A program made the translations under genes and the position numbers. Below are positions 24,863-33,327 of a stretch of 64,000 nt of DNA, piece by piece. The stretch is from Litoribaculum gwangyangense. GTDB taxonomy: Bacteria; Bacteroidota; Bacteroidia; Flavobacteriales; Flavobacteriaceae. Location: positions 186,001-250,000 of the forward strand of contig NZ_BAABJW010000005.1 in NCBI RefSeq assembly GCF_039543505.1, in the 5' to 3' direction. The notes under the pieces are model-generated. The model was not told the DNA's origin. It did not search any database and was given only the letters and a program-made list of their open reading frames with translations. The number at the start of each line of letters is the position of its first letter. Position 1 is the first letter of the stretch.

Positions 24863-25567
24863 TCAATCTTGCAAAGCAAAAACCCTTCTCAATAAATCGG
24901 TCGTTCTGGAAGCCACTTTGTTTCGTATTTCCTTTTCTTCAACAGCAATCATGGTGTAAACTCCTTTTAAAGCTTCACCAGTTACATAATCGGTTAAGTC
25001 GGGGTTAACATCATTGGTGAAGGGGATGGCATTGTATCTATTAATTAAATTATTCCAAATTTCATCTGCACCCACTTTACTGAACGAGTTTTTTATGATC
25101 GGGTTGAATTTATTGTAAAGAGCATTTTGGGTTTTGCTGGTTAAATACTGTGTAGCAGCGTCATCATTACCTAACAAAATATTTTTGGCATCGGCAAACG
25201 TAATACCTTTAACCGCATCCACAAAAATGGGTGTTGCTTCTTTTACGGCATCTTCGGCAGCTCTATTTAGTACTTTTAAACCTTCTTCGGCCAAACTACT
25301 TAAGCCAATATCTCTTAACGCTTTATCAACTTTTTGTAACTCTTGTGGCAAAAGAATTTTTGCCAATTCATTTTTATAAAACCCATCGGTTTGGGTAAGT
25401 TTGGTAACTTGTTTATCAATACCAAAATCTAAAGCTTGTCTTAAACCTGAAGCAATTTCTTCGTTACCAATAGTGCCTCCTTGTGGTAATTGATTTACTA
25501 CTTGCTGCAATTCTGCACATGCTGTTAAATTAAAAATAAGTAAAATGGTTAAAGCTTTGCGTATCAT
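24863..25567 (-). CDS. DUF4197 lipoprotein
   Basis: The 234-residue protein starts with a lipoprotein signal (LLIFNLTAC, Cys17 as lipid anchor) and the rest matches DUF4197: GLRQALDFGIDKQVTKL, a helical core, and a C-terminal ALKGVYTMIAVEEKEIR. It is probably anchored in a membrane facing the periplasm. The function is unknown. It is divergent from the PqqB-like gene with 44 bp between the starts. Confidence 0.82.
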   Translation of the reverse strand: MIRKALTILLIFNLTACAELQQVVNQLPQGGTIGNEEIASGLRQALDFGIDKQVTKLTQTDGFYKNELAKILLPQELQKVDKALRDIGLSSLAEEGLKVLNRAAEDAVKEATPIFVDAVKGITFADAKNILLGNDDAATQYLTSKTQNALYNKFNPIIKNSFSKVGADEIWNNLINRYNAIPFTNDVNPDLTDYVTGEALKGVYTMIAVEEKEIRNKVASRTTDLLRRVFALQD

Positions 25568-25611
25568 ATAAATTGGGTTTTATATCTTTAACAAAGATAG
25601 ATATTTTACAA

Positions 25612-26574
25612 ATGAAACTAAGTCAAATACCTCACCTCGTTATTGTTTTATTTTTAGTGAATTGTATCGACAAACAAAACGAAAGGGTTTTTAATTCACA
25701 AATAACCCTAAAAACGAACCAATATATTACTGTTTTGGGTGTCGCTCAAGATGCGGGTTTTCCACAAATTGATTGTGAAAAACCGTGCTGTAAATCATTT
25801 TATAATGGAAAAGAGGACAAAAAATTGGTATCTTGTTTAGGTTTGGTTGATTTGGATGATGAAAAGAAATGGATTTTTGATGCCACACCAGATATTACCT
25901 CACAAGTTGAAACTTTAAAGACTAACCATTTAAGTAATGGTTCCATTGTAAATGGTGTGTTTTTAACGCATGCGCACATGGGACATTACACGGGGTTAAT
26001 GCAGTTAGGTAGAGAAGCTATGAATGCAAATGATATACCTGTTTACACGATGCCAAAAATGAAAAATTTCATTGAAAACAACCAGCCTTGGCAACAGTTA
26101 GTGAACTTGAAAAATATTGACTTGCAACCTTTAAAAAAGGATTCGACACTTGTTTTAAATTCAAATTTAAAAGTAACGCCTTTTTTAGTGCCACATAGGG
26201 ATGAGTTTTCTGAAACGGTTGGATATAAAATTGAAAGTAAAAATAAATCGGCTTTATTCATTCCAGATATTAATAAATGGAATATTTGGAATAAGCAGAT
26301 TGTTGAGGAGGTTAAAAAAGTTGATTACGCCTTTTTAGATGCTACTTTTTTTAAAGATGGCGAAGTTCCTAGGCCTATGAGTGATATACCCCATCCGTTT
26401 ATTTTTGAGACTGTAAAGCTTTTTGAAAACGAATCAATTGAAACAAAATCAAAAATTTATTTTATTCATCTAAACCATACCAATCCAGCACTTAAAAAGT
26501 CGCATAAACTAAAGGATAGCATACAAAATTTAGGATTTAATTTTGCAAAAGAAGGGGACAATTTTTCGTTATGA
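25612..26574 (+). CDS. PqqB-like metallo-beta-lactamase-fold hydrolase, lipoprotein
   Basis: From the ATG at 25612 the protein has 320 residues: a lipoprotein signal (FLVNC), the PqqB-like start VLGVAQDAGFPQIDC with a Cys pair after it, the metal motif HAHMGHYTG near residues 119-127, and later PHRDEFSE and IHLNHTNP with metal-binding His. PqqB helps make pyrroloquinoline quinone, but no other pqq genes are visible here and the protein is exported, so the role is likely different. The frame opens upstream, but the ATG giving a signal peptide is preferred. The end overlaps purU by 6 bp. Confidence 0.8.
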   Translation: MKLSQIPHLVIVLFLVNCIDKQNERVFNSQITLKTNQYITVLGVAQDAGFPQIDCEKPCCKSFYNGKEDKKLVSCLGLVDLDDEKKWIFDATPDITSQVETLKTNHLSNGSIVNGVFLTHAHMGHYTGLMQLGREAMNANDIPVYTMPKMKNFIENNQPWQQLVNLKNIDLQPLKKDSTLVLNSNLKVTPFLVPHRDEFSETVGYKIESKNKSALFIPDINKWNIWNKQIVEEVKKVDYAFLDATFFKDGEVPRPMSDIPHPFIFETVKLFENESIETKSKIYFIHLNHTNPALKKSHKLKDSIQNLGFNFAKEGDNFSL

Positions 26575-27423
26575 GAAAATAACAGTTTTATTATTAAAAA
26601 CCATCACCTTACGATTGGCGTGAAGTTTTACGGCATTAGCTAAAACTATCTTTTCCAAGTCCCGTCCTTTTGCTATCAAATCTTCAATGGCATGGGCATG
26701 TGTTACCCTCGTTACATCTTGCTCAATAATAGGTCCAGCGTCAAGCTCTTCAGTGACATAATGGCTTGTAGCACCTATAATTTTGACTCCGCGTTTATAA
26801 GCGGAGTGATAAGGTTTAGCACCAATAAAAGCAGGTAAAAATGAATGATGGATATTAATAATCTTGTTGTTATACTTATTAATTAATTTAGCTGAAACTA
26901 TTTGCATATAACGGGCTAAAACAATAAAATCAATTTCGTATTTTTCTAAAAGTTCTAATTGTTTGTTTTCGGCGTCTTCTTTGGTTTCTTTGGTAACAGG
27001 TACGTGGTAAAAAGCAATTTTAAAACTTTCTGCAATGGATTTTAAATCCAAATGATTACTGATAATAAAAGGAATTTCTAAATTTAGTTCTCCCGAGTTG
27101 TAACGGCCTAATAAATCGTATAGGCAATGATCATATTTTGATACAAAAAGGGCCATTTTTGGTTTGGCTTCCGATGAGTAGATGCGCCATTTCATTTCAA
27201 ATTTATTTGCTAGTGCCGTCTTGAAAGCAATTTTAAAATCTTCAGTTGAAAACGATTCCGTAAAAAATTCACTTTCCAAGCGCATAAAAAAGATATTCTG
27301 TTCTCTATCAACATGTTGGTCTATGTAAACAATATTTCCACCTTTTTCAGCAATAAAATTGGTTACAGATGCAATTATATTTGGCCGGTCTTTACAATGG
27401 ATTAAAATGGTAATCTTATTCAT
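26569..27423 (-). CDS. purU: formyltetrahydrofolate deformylase
   Basis: The 284-residue protein has an N-terminal ACT domain (ILIHCKDRPNIIASVTNFI) and a C-terminal formyltransferase-like domain with INIHHSFLPAF, GATSHYVTEELDAGPII near residue 230. The His in HHSFLPAF and the Asp in ELDAGP are the catalytic pair of the fold. It hydrolyses 10-formyl-THF to formate and THF, balancing one-carbon units for purine synthesis. It converges on the PqqB-like gene. Confidence 0.95.
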   Translation of the reverse strand: MNKITILIHCKDRPNIIASVTNFIAEKGGNIVYIDQHVDREQNIFFMRLESEFFTESFSTEDFKIAFKTALANKFEMKWRIYSSEAKPKMALFVSKYDHCLYDLLGRYNSGELNLEIPFIISNHLDLKSIAESFKIAFYHVPVTKETKEDAENKQLELLEKYEIDFIVLARYMQIVSAKLINKYNNKIINIHHSFLPAFIGAKPYHSAYKRGVKIIGATSHYVTEELDAGPIIEQDVTRVTHAHAIEDLIAKGRDLEKIVLANAVKLHANRKVMVFNNKTVIFS

Positions 27424-27569
27424 TTAATTAATAATCTAGATGGTCTAAAATTAGGTTAAAAATAATATAGGTTAGAATTTGTATAAAAATTTTAGATAAT
27501 TTCATGTAAACACTTTATTTTTTTGAATATTTCGTAAATTGCAGCTCTAAAATTCAATATTCTTTAAGA

Positions 27570-30500
27570 ATGAACCAATCTTCGCCATACAGTCCTAAAC
27601 ACAAAGTTCGCATAGTTACTGCGGCCTCACTTTTTGATGGCCATGACGCTTCAATAAACATCATGCGTAGAATCATTCAAGCAACTGGTGTAGAGGTCAT
27701 ACATTTGGGACACGACAGAAGTGTTGAAGAAGTTGTGAACACTGCTATTCAGGAAGACGTGAATGCTATTTGTTTAACTTCATACCAAGGGGGGCATAAT
27801 GAATATTTTAAGTATATGTTTGACCTTTTAAAAGAAAAAGGTGCTGGAGATATTAAGATTTTTGGCGGTGGCGGTGGTGTTATTTTGCCATCAGAAATTA
27901 AGGAACTGATGACTTATGGGATAACCAGAATTTATTCACCTGATGATGGACGTAAAATGGGACTTCAAGGGATGATTAATGATTTGATTGAAAAATCAGA
28001 TTATGCTATTGGAGAGAAATTGAATGTTAAAGTTGAAAACCTTTCCAATAAAAACTCCAAAGATATTGCTAGAGTAATATCATCTGCTGAAAATTTTCCA
28101 GAAGTTGCCAAGAGCACTCTAAATAAAATCCATGAAAAAAATAGAAATTCAAAAACACCTGTTCTTGGCATTACAGGTACTGGAGGTGCAGGAAAATCGA
28201 GCTTAGTTGATGAATTGGTGCGTCGATTTTTGATGGATTTCCCAAAAAAGACTGTTGGGATTATATCAGTAGATCCATCGAAACGAAAAACTGGTGGCGC
28301 CCTTTTAGGTGATAGAATTCGTATGAACGCCATTAATAATCCTCGTGTTTTTATGCGTAGTCTGGCTACACGCCAATCTAATTTGGCGCTATCAAAATAT
28401 GTAAATGAAGCGGTTGAAGTTTTAAAAGCAGCCGAGTATGATTTAATTATTTTGGAAACGTCTGGTATTGGGCAATCGGATACTGAAATTATTGACCATA
28501 GCGATGTATCACTTTATGTGATGACACCCGAATTTGGTGCAGCAACTCAATTAGAAAAAATTGATATGCTCGATTTTGCCGACTTGGTAGCCATTAATAA
28601 ATTTGATAAAAGAGGCTCATTAGATGCGTTGCGCGATGTGAAAAAGCAATACATGCGAAATCATAATTTATGGGATATTGACCAAGATAAATTGCCTGTT
28701 TTCGGGACGATTGCATCACAGTTTAACGATCCAGGCATGAATACGCTCTACAACGCTATTGTGGAAAAGTTAGTAGAGAAAGCAAAAGCAGATTTGAAAT
28801 CCTCTTTTGTGATTTCGGATGAAATGAGTGAGAAGATTTTTGTGATTCCACCAAACCGTACGCGATACTTATCTGAAATTGCCGAAAATAATCGAGCTTA
28901 TGATAAAACTGTTGACGAACAGGTAGAAGTAGCGCAAAAACTTTACGGAGTTTATAAAACTATTGAATCGGTTTTAAATGTCATGTGGGGTAAAACGAAG
29001 CAATCTTTTATTGACAAAAATGGTATCGACCAAGATAAGGCTCTTAAACTAGCGCAAAATGAGAATGACAGGAATTTTTTGAAGTTACTATTTCAAGAAT
29101 TCGATCGTATAAAACTAAACTTAGACCCACATAATTGGGAAACTATCACAGGATGGGAAGAAAAAGTAAACAGGTATAAAAATCCAATTTATGCATTCAA
29201 AGTTCGCGGAAAAGAAATTAAAATAGAAACACACACCGAGTCGTTATCGCATACGCAAATACCAAAAGTAGCGTTACCAAAATACCAAGCTTGGGGTGAT
29301 ATATTAAAATGGTGTTTACAAGAGAATGTACCAGGTGAGTTTCCTTTTACCTCAGGCCTTTATCCTTTTAAAAGAACGGGCGAGGATCCGGCTCGCATGT
29401 TCGCAGGTGAAGGCGGTCCCGAACGCACCAACCGTCGTTTTCATTATGTGAGTATGGGCTTGCCAGCAAAACGCTTGTCAACGGCTTTTGATAGTGTGAC
29501 GCTTTATGGAAATGATCCTGACTACAGACCTGATATATATGGAAAGATAGGTAATGCGGGCGTCTCAATTTGTTGTTTGGATGATGCTAAAAAATTGTAC
29601 TCTGGTTTTAATTTAGCCGATGAAATGACTTCGGTGAGCATGACTATTAATGGGCCTGCACCCATGCTTTTAGGGTTTTTTATGAACGCAGCGATTGATC
29701 AACAATGTGAAATTTATATCAAGGAAAATAATTTAGAGAAAGACGTAGAAACTAAAATAGCTGAACTTTACAAAGGAAAAGAGCGACCAAAATACCATGG
29801 GAAGCTTCCAGATGGCAACAATGGATTAGGGTTAATGCTTTTGGGTATTACCGGCGATCAAGTTTTACCAAAAGCTATTTATGATGACATTAAAGCTAAA
29901 ACTATAGCTCAAGTTCGCGGGACCGTACAAGCTGATATTCTGAAAGAAGACCAAGCACAAAACACTTGCATTTTCTCAACCGAGTTTGCACTTCGTTTAA
30001 TGGGTGATGTTCAAGAATATTTCATTCAGAACCGTGTGCGTAATTTTTACAGTGTATCTATTTCGGGTTATCATATTGCTGAGGCCGGAGCGAATCCCAT
30101 TTCACAATTGGCTTTTACTTTATCCAATGGCTTTACTTATGTGGAATATTACCTGTCAAGGGGTATGGATATCAATAAATTTGGCCCTAACTTGTCGTTC
30201 TTTTTCTCCAATGGTATAGACCCAGAATATGCTGTTATTGGCAGAGTGGCTCGAAAAATTTGGGCAAAGGCCATGAAGCATAAGTATGGTGCCAATGCCA
30301 GAGCCCAAATGCTAAAATACCATATTCAAACCTCTGGCCGCAGTTTGCATGCGCAGGAAATAGACTTTAATGATATTCGTACAACCCTTCAAGCCTTATA
30401 TGCAATATATGACAATTGCAATTCGTTACATACCAATGCATACGATGAAGCCATAACAACCCCAACCGAAGAATCGGTGCGTCGTGCCATGGCTATTCAA

Positions 30501-31010
30501 CTTATTATAAATAAAGAATTAGGGCTTACAAAAAACGAAAACCCAATTCAAGGCTCTTTTATTATTGAAGAATTAACCGATTTGGTTGAAGAAGCCGTTT
30601 TAATAGAATTTGATAGAATCACAGAGCGTGGTGGTGTTTTAGGCGCCATGGAAACCATGTACCAACGCAGTAAAATACAAGAAGAAAGTTTGTATTACGA
30701 GACTTTGAAGCATAATGGTGATTTCCCTATTATCGGCGTAAATACTTTTTTAAGCAGCAAGGGTTCACCAACTATTTTGCCAGCAGAGGTTATAAGGGCT
30801 ACCGAAGAAGAAAAGCAAATTCAAATAGAAACATTACAAAATCTTCATAAAGCAAATGACACTAAGGATTTGTTAAGAAGGCTTCAGAATAAGGTCATTA
30901 ATAATGAAAATATCTTTGAAGCTTTAATGGAGGTTTGTAAATCCTGTTCTCTAGGACAAATTACCAATGCGTTATTTGAAGTAGGAGGTCAATATCGTAG
31001 GAATATGTAA
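27570..31010 (+). CDS. icmF: fused B12-dependent acyl-CoA mutase with G-protein chaperone (IcmF type)
   Basis: The 1146-residue protein joins a B12-binding domain (about 10-140, with FDGHDASI where the cobalamin His motif sits), a MeaB-like G domain (about 195-420, Walker A GTGGAGKSS at 203-211, NKFDKRG) and the mutase barrel (about 550-1146, GEDPARMFAGEGGPERTNRR). IcmF isomerises isobutyryl-CoA and n-butyryl-CoA, with the G domain loading cofactor. By eye, the substrate-contact Gln of this class is Q797 in KEDQAQNT, while the other contact is Tyr598 in SGLYPFK where I remember Phe in characterised IcmF. It is often labelled methylmalonyl-CoA mutase in databases. Single-gene unit. Confidence 0.92.
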   Translation: MNQSSPYSPKHKVRIVTAASLFDGHDASINIMRRIIQATGVEVIHLGHDRSVEEVVNTAIQEDVNAICLTSYQGGHNEYFKYMFDLLKEKGAGDIKIFGGGGGVILPSEIKELMTYGITRIYSPDDGRKMGLQGMINDLIEKSDYAIGEKLNVKVENLSNKNSKDIARVISSAENFPEVAKSTLNKIHEKNRNSKTPVLGITGTGGAGKSSLVDELVRRFLMDFPKKTVGIISVDPSKRKTGGALLGDRIRMNAINNPRVFMRSLATRQSNLALSKYVNEAVEVLKAAEYDLIILETSGIGQSDTEIIDHSDVSLYVMTPEFGAATQLEKIDMLDFADLVAINKFDKRGSLDALRDVKKQYMRNHNLWDIDQDKLPVFGTIASQFNDPGMNTLYNAIVEKLVEKAKADLKSSFVISDEMSEKIFVIPPNRTRYLSEIAENNRAYDKTVDEQVEVAQKLYGVYKTIESVLNVMWGKTKQSFIDKNGIDQDKALKLAQNENDRNFLKLLFQEFDRIKLNLDPHNWETITGWEEKVNRYKNPIYAFKVRGKEIKIETHTESLSHTQIPKVALPKYQAWGDILKWCLQENVPGEFPFTSGLYPFKRTGEDPARMFAGEGGPERTNRRFHYVSMGLPAKRLSTAFDSVTLYGNDPDYRPDIYGKIGNAGVSICCLDDAKKLYSGFNLADEMTSVSMTINGPAPMLLGFFMNAAIDQQCEIYIKENNLEKDVETKIAELYKGKERPKYHGKLPDGNNGLGLMLLGITGDQVLPKAIYDDIKAKTIAQVRGTVQADILKEDQAQNTCIFSTEFALRLMGDVQEYFIQNRVRNFYSVSISGYHIAEAGANPISQLAFTLSNGFTYVEYYLSRGMDINKFGPNLSFFFSNGIDPEYAVIGRVARKIWAKAMKHKYGANARAQMLKYHIQTSGRSLHAQEIDFNDIRTTLQALYAIYDNCNSLHTNAYDEAITTPTEESVRRAMAIQLIINKELGLTKNENPIQGSFIIEELTDLVEEAVLIEFDRITERGGVLGAMETMYQRSKIQEESLYYETLKHNGDFPIIGVNTFLSSKGSPTILPAEVIRATEEEKQIQIETLQNLHKANDTKDLLRRLQNKVINNENIFEALMEVCKSCSLGQITNALFEVGGQYRRNM

Positions 31011-31053
31011 AAGCATTTTTATCGATAATTTTTGCACTCTTATGCTGCTCATG

Positions 31054-31074
31054 GTTGAAGGTAAACCATTCAAC
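31054..31074 (+). terminator. possible terminator after the mutase gene
   Basis: GTTGAAGGT pairs with ACC-a-TTCAAC with one bulge and a tight AA loop, followed by a T-rich stretch from 31078. Confidence 0.4.
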
Positions 31075-31182
31075 TAATTTATTTTTTGTTTTTACTGCAA
31101 AATTAAATCCTAATGTAGATTTGAATAGTTGGAAGTTTATAACCAAAGGACTTTCAACCCCAAATAATTAAAATCTACGCCT

Positions 31183-31320
31183 ATGGAAGCTAAACTTAAT
31201 TATAATTTCAAGAGACAATCAAAGAGTTATATAGATTGGTTGGTAAACTTTATCAAGTCTGAAAAGTATTATCAAATGGAAGCTTGTATTATCGACAAAA
31301 ATGGAATGCATATAAATTAG
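31183..31320 (+). CDS. possible 45-residue protein
   Basis: The ATG at 31183 opens a frame of 45 codons, MEAKLNYNFKRQSKSYIDW at the start and IIDKNGMHIN at the end. The composition looks protein-like and a terminator follows 16 bp later. There is no recognised family and no clear -7 box, so it may be the leftover of a larger gene or chance. Confidence 0.3.
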   Translation: MEAKLNYNFKRQSKSYIDWLVNFIKSEKYYQMEACIIDKNGMHIN

Positions 31321-31335
31321 TTATAATCTATTAAG

Positions 31336-31380
31336 AACCCTCAAAATTGGCCTCAAAGCATTTAAATACTTTGGGGTTTT
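31336..31380. terminator. bidirectional hairpin terminator
   Basis: AACCCTCAAA (31336-31345), or its near-copy CCTCAAAG (31351-31358), can pair with CTTTGGGGTT (31369-31378), followed by a T run. It lies between the mutase-side transcript and the convergent gene at 31395. Confidence 0.6.
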
Positions 31381-31394
31381 TTATTTCAATAAAT

Positions 31395-31790
31395 TTAAAG
31401 TGTTAGCATCCATGAACTTTGAAGTTTTTTGAATTTTTTAAGTTCACTTCTTAAAATGGGTAAAAAATCTTTACCATTACTATTTGATCGTTCTAATCGA
31501 TAGGAGTTTTTGTATAGTTTATTGGTAAGTCGCTTAAGGGAAGCAATATGTTTGTATTTATTTTCTGAATAGCGCTCTAATTCGGCATTAACAATTTCTG
31601 GTGCTAATGAAACAGATTGCTGTACTATATCTCCTGAAAAATAAATATTATTGTCTTCTGAGCCATCAGGTTTTAAGCTAGATAGATCATCGGTTAAATA
31701 CATAGAAATACTCTGTGATAAAGCAAAGATCTCTAGAGCCTTCTGATAAATCGGTAATTCCGATAGGTTTAATGGGGTATTGTAAGACAT
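31395..31790 (-). CDS. small helical protein of unknown function, four-helix-bundle-like
   Basis: The 131-residue protein is helical throughout: LPIYQKALEIFALSQSISMY, a short loop with DGSEDNN, then IVQQSVSLAPEIVNAELE and a basic helical end. The length and the start resemble the four-helix-bundle proteins related to 23S rRNA intervening sequences (IYQKALE in place of VYQKAYE), but the match is loose. ATG start. Divergent from the Lrp-type regulator by about 120 bp. Confidence 0.6.
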   Translation of the reverse strand: MSYNTPLNLSELPIYQKALEIFALSQSISMYLTDDLSSLKPDGSEDNNIYFSGDIVQQSVSLAPEIVNAELERYSENKYKHIASLKRLTNKLYKNSYRLERSNSNGKDFLPILRSELKKFKKLQSSWMLTL

Positions 31791-31867
31791 AATTAATTTT
31801 TCTCAGCAATTTTATCAAAATTACTCACAAGAAACCACATTCATCTTTAGATTTTAAAGTAAAATTG

Positions 31868-31875
31868 TATATTTG
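31868..31875 (+). promoter_or_regulatory. putative -7 box of the Lrp-type gene
   Basis: TATATTTG lies 38 bp before the ATG at 31914. Confidence 0.4.
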
Positions 31876-31913
31876 ATTTAAATTTTAATTTATTATAGCA
31901 AAAATTCTTTTAA

Positions 31914-32357
31914 ATGATCATAGACTCCCTTAATAGTAAGATTTTGAAGTGTTTACAGGAAAATGCAAGACTCTCTAACGCCGAAATTGGCAGACAAGTA
32001 GGGATAAGTTCACCAGCAGTTTCTGAACGTATAAAAAAGATGGAAGATATGGGTATTATTGAAGGCTATAAAGCATTGGTGTCTCCTTTTGAGATTGGTT
32101 ATCAACTAAAAGCTATTATTACGCTTAGGGCTTTTATGGGGAAACTTAAACCCTTTTTGGAAAAGGTAAAAACCTATGATGAGGTTATTAATTGTTATAG
32201 GATTACTGGAGACGAAAATATAGTAATGGAAGTGGTTTTAAAAAACAATAAACATCTAGAATCTTTCATAGATCAGTTAATAACTTACGGGGAGTCTAAG
32301 ACGCAAATAGTTTTATCTAGAGTTGTAAAGCAAAAGGAGGTTATTCCTTTTAAATAG
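31914..32357 (+). CDS. Lrp/AsnC-family transcriptional regulator
   Basis: The 147-residue protein has the family's N-terminal helix-turn-helix (LSNAEIGRQVGISSPAVSER, residues about 20-39) and the C-terminal RAM ligand-binding domain (about 65-140). Such proteins sense amino acids or other small molecules. Its end overlaps the end of the YpdA-like gene by 8 bp. It is divergent from the helical protein gene. Target genes cannot be read from the window. Confidence 0.92.
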   Translation: MIIDSLNSKILKCLQENARLSNAEIGRQVGISSPAVSERIKKMEDMGIIEGYKALVSPFEIGYQLKAIITLRAFMGKLKPFLEKVKTYDEVINCYRITGDENIVMEVVLKNNKHLESFIDQLITYGESKTQIVLSRVVKQKEVIPFK

Positions 32358-33327
32358 TTTTAGAGACCATTTCTACATGGTTTGCAATTAATTTGGCATG
32401 TACTCTAGAGTTCTCTATAAACCATTTGTGGGTTTCTTTACCACCACAAATAACGCCTGCCAAATACAATCCTTTAATGTTGGATTCCATGGTGTCGGGA
32501 TTATATTTAGGAATCATTTTGTCATTACTGGATAAAATAATTCCGTTCGATTTTAACAAATCAAAATCTGGTAAATATCCGGTTAGCGCTACCACATAAT
32601 CGTTAGATATATTAATTTTACCATTTGGTGTTTTTATGTTTACGGAATCTGTATTTATTTCAGTGATTTCAGAATTAAAATACGCTTTGATACTTCCTTC
32701 TTCAATGCGATTCATAATATCGGGGCGTACCCAATATTTAACACGTTCACCTATATTTTCACCTCTAACAACCATAGTGACATGCCCACCCTTTCGCCAA
32801 ATTTCTAAAGCGGCATCGACAGCTGAATTACTAGCGCCAACTACCACAACATTTTGCAAGGAATAATTATGGGCTTCTTTGTAATAATGGGTTACCTTTG
32901 GTAAATCTTCACCTGGAACATTTAATAGTTTAGGTATATCATAAAAACCTGTTGATATAATAACATAATGAGATTGATATGCTTTTTTATTGGTTGTGAC
33001 CGAAAATATGTCTGCTTCTTTATTAATACTTATTACCTTTTCGTATAGGTTTATTTTTAAATTATTAGAGGTTACAACGCGACGGTAATATTCCAAAGCT
33101 TCATCTCTATTTGGTTTTGGATTGTTGCTAATAAAAGGAATGCCATCAATTTCCAATTTTTCTGAAGTTGAAAAAAAAGTCATGTTTTTCGGATAATTGA
33201 ATAATGAATTTGTTAACGCCCCTTTTTCTAAAACTACATAACTCCAACCACGTTTTTCACATTCCAAAGCACATGCAATTCCTATTGGGCCACCTCCAAC
33301 GATTATGATATCTTTTTTGTTTTCCAA
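32350..33327 (-). CDS. YpdA-like FAD/NAD(P) disulfide reductase (putative bacillithiol disulfide reductase)
   Basis: The 325-residue protein has the N-terminal FAD motif IIVGGGPIGIACALE, a second dinucleotide motif VVVGASNSAVDAALE near residue 160 and a C-terminal LYLAGVICGG. The segment FFSTSEKLEIDGIPF is typical of YpdA. It lacks a CxxC pair, as YpdA does. YpdA reduces oxidised bacillithiol with NADPH. The start is TTG at 33327; an in-frame stop lies two codons upstream, so no longer form is possible. It overlaps the MFS gene by 25 bp, so they are one operon. Confidence 0.88.
   Translation of the reverse strand: MENKKDIIIVGGGPIGIACALECEKRGWSYVVLEKGALTNSLFNYPKNMTFFSTSEKLEIDGIPFISNNPKPNRDEALEYYRRVVTSNNLKINLYEKVISINKEADIFSVTTNKKAYQSHYVIISTGFYDIPKLLNVPGEDLPKVTHYYKEAHNYSLQNVVVVGASNSAVDAALEIWRKGGHVTMVVRGENIGERVKYWVRPDIMNRIEEGSIKAYFNSEITEINTDSVNIKTPNGKINISNDYVVALTGYLPDFDLLKSNGIILSSNDKMIPKYNPDTMESNIKGLYLAGVICGGKETHKWFIENSRVHAKLIANHVEMVSKTI

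Noticed and set aside
30961..31146. 61-codon minus-strand frame over the end of the mutase gene
   Set aside because: It overlaps the conserved mutase C-terminus, has odd composition and no promoter signal.
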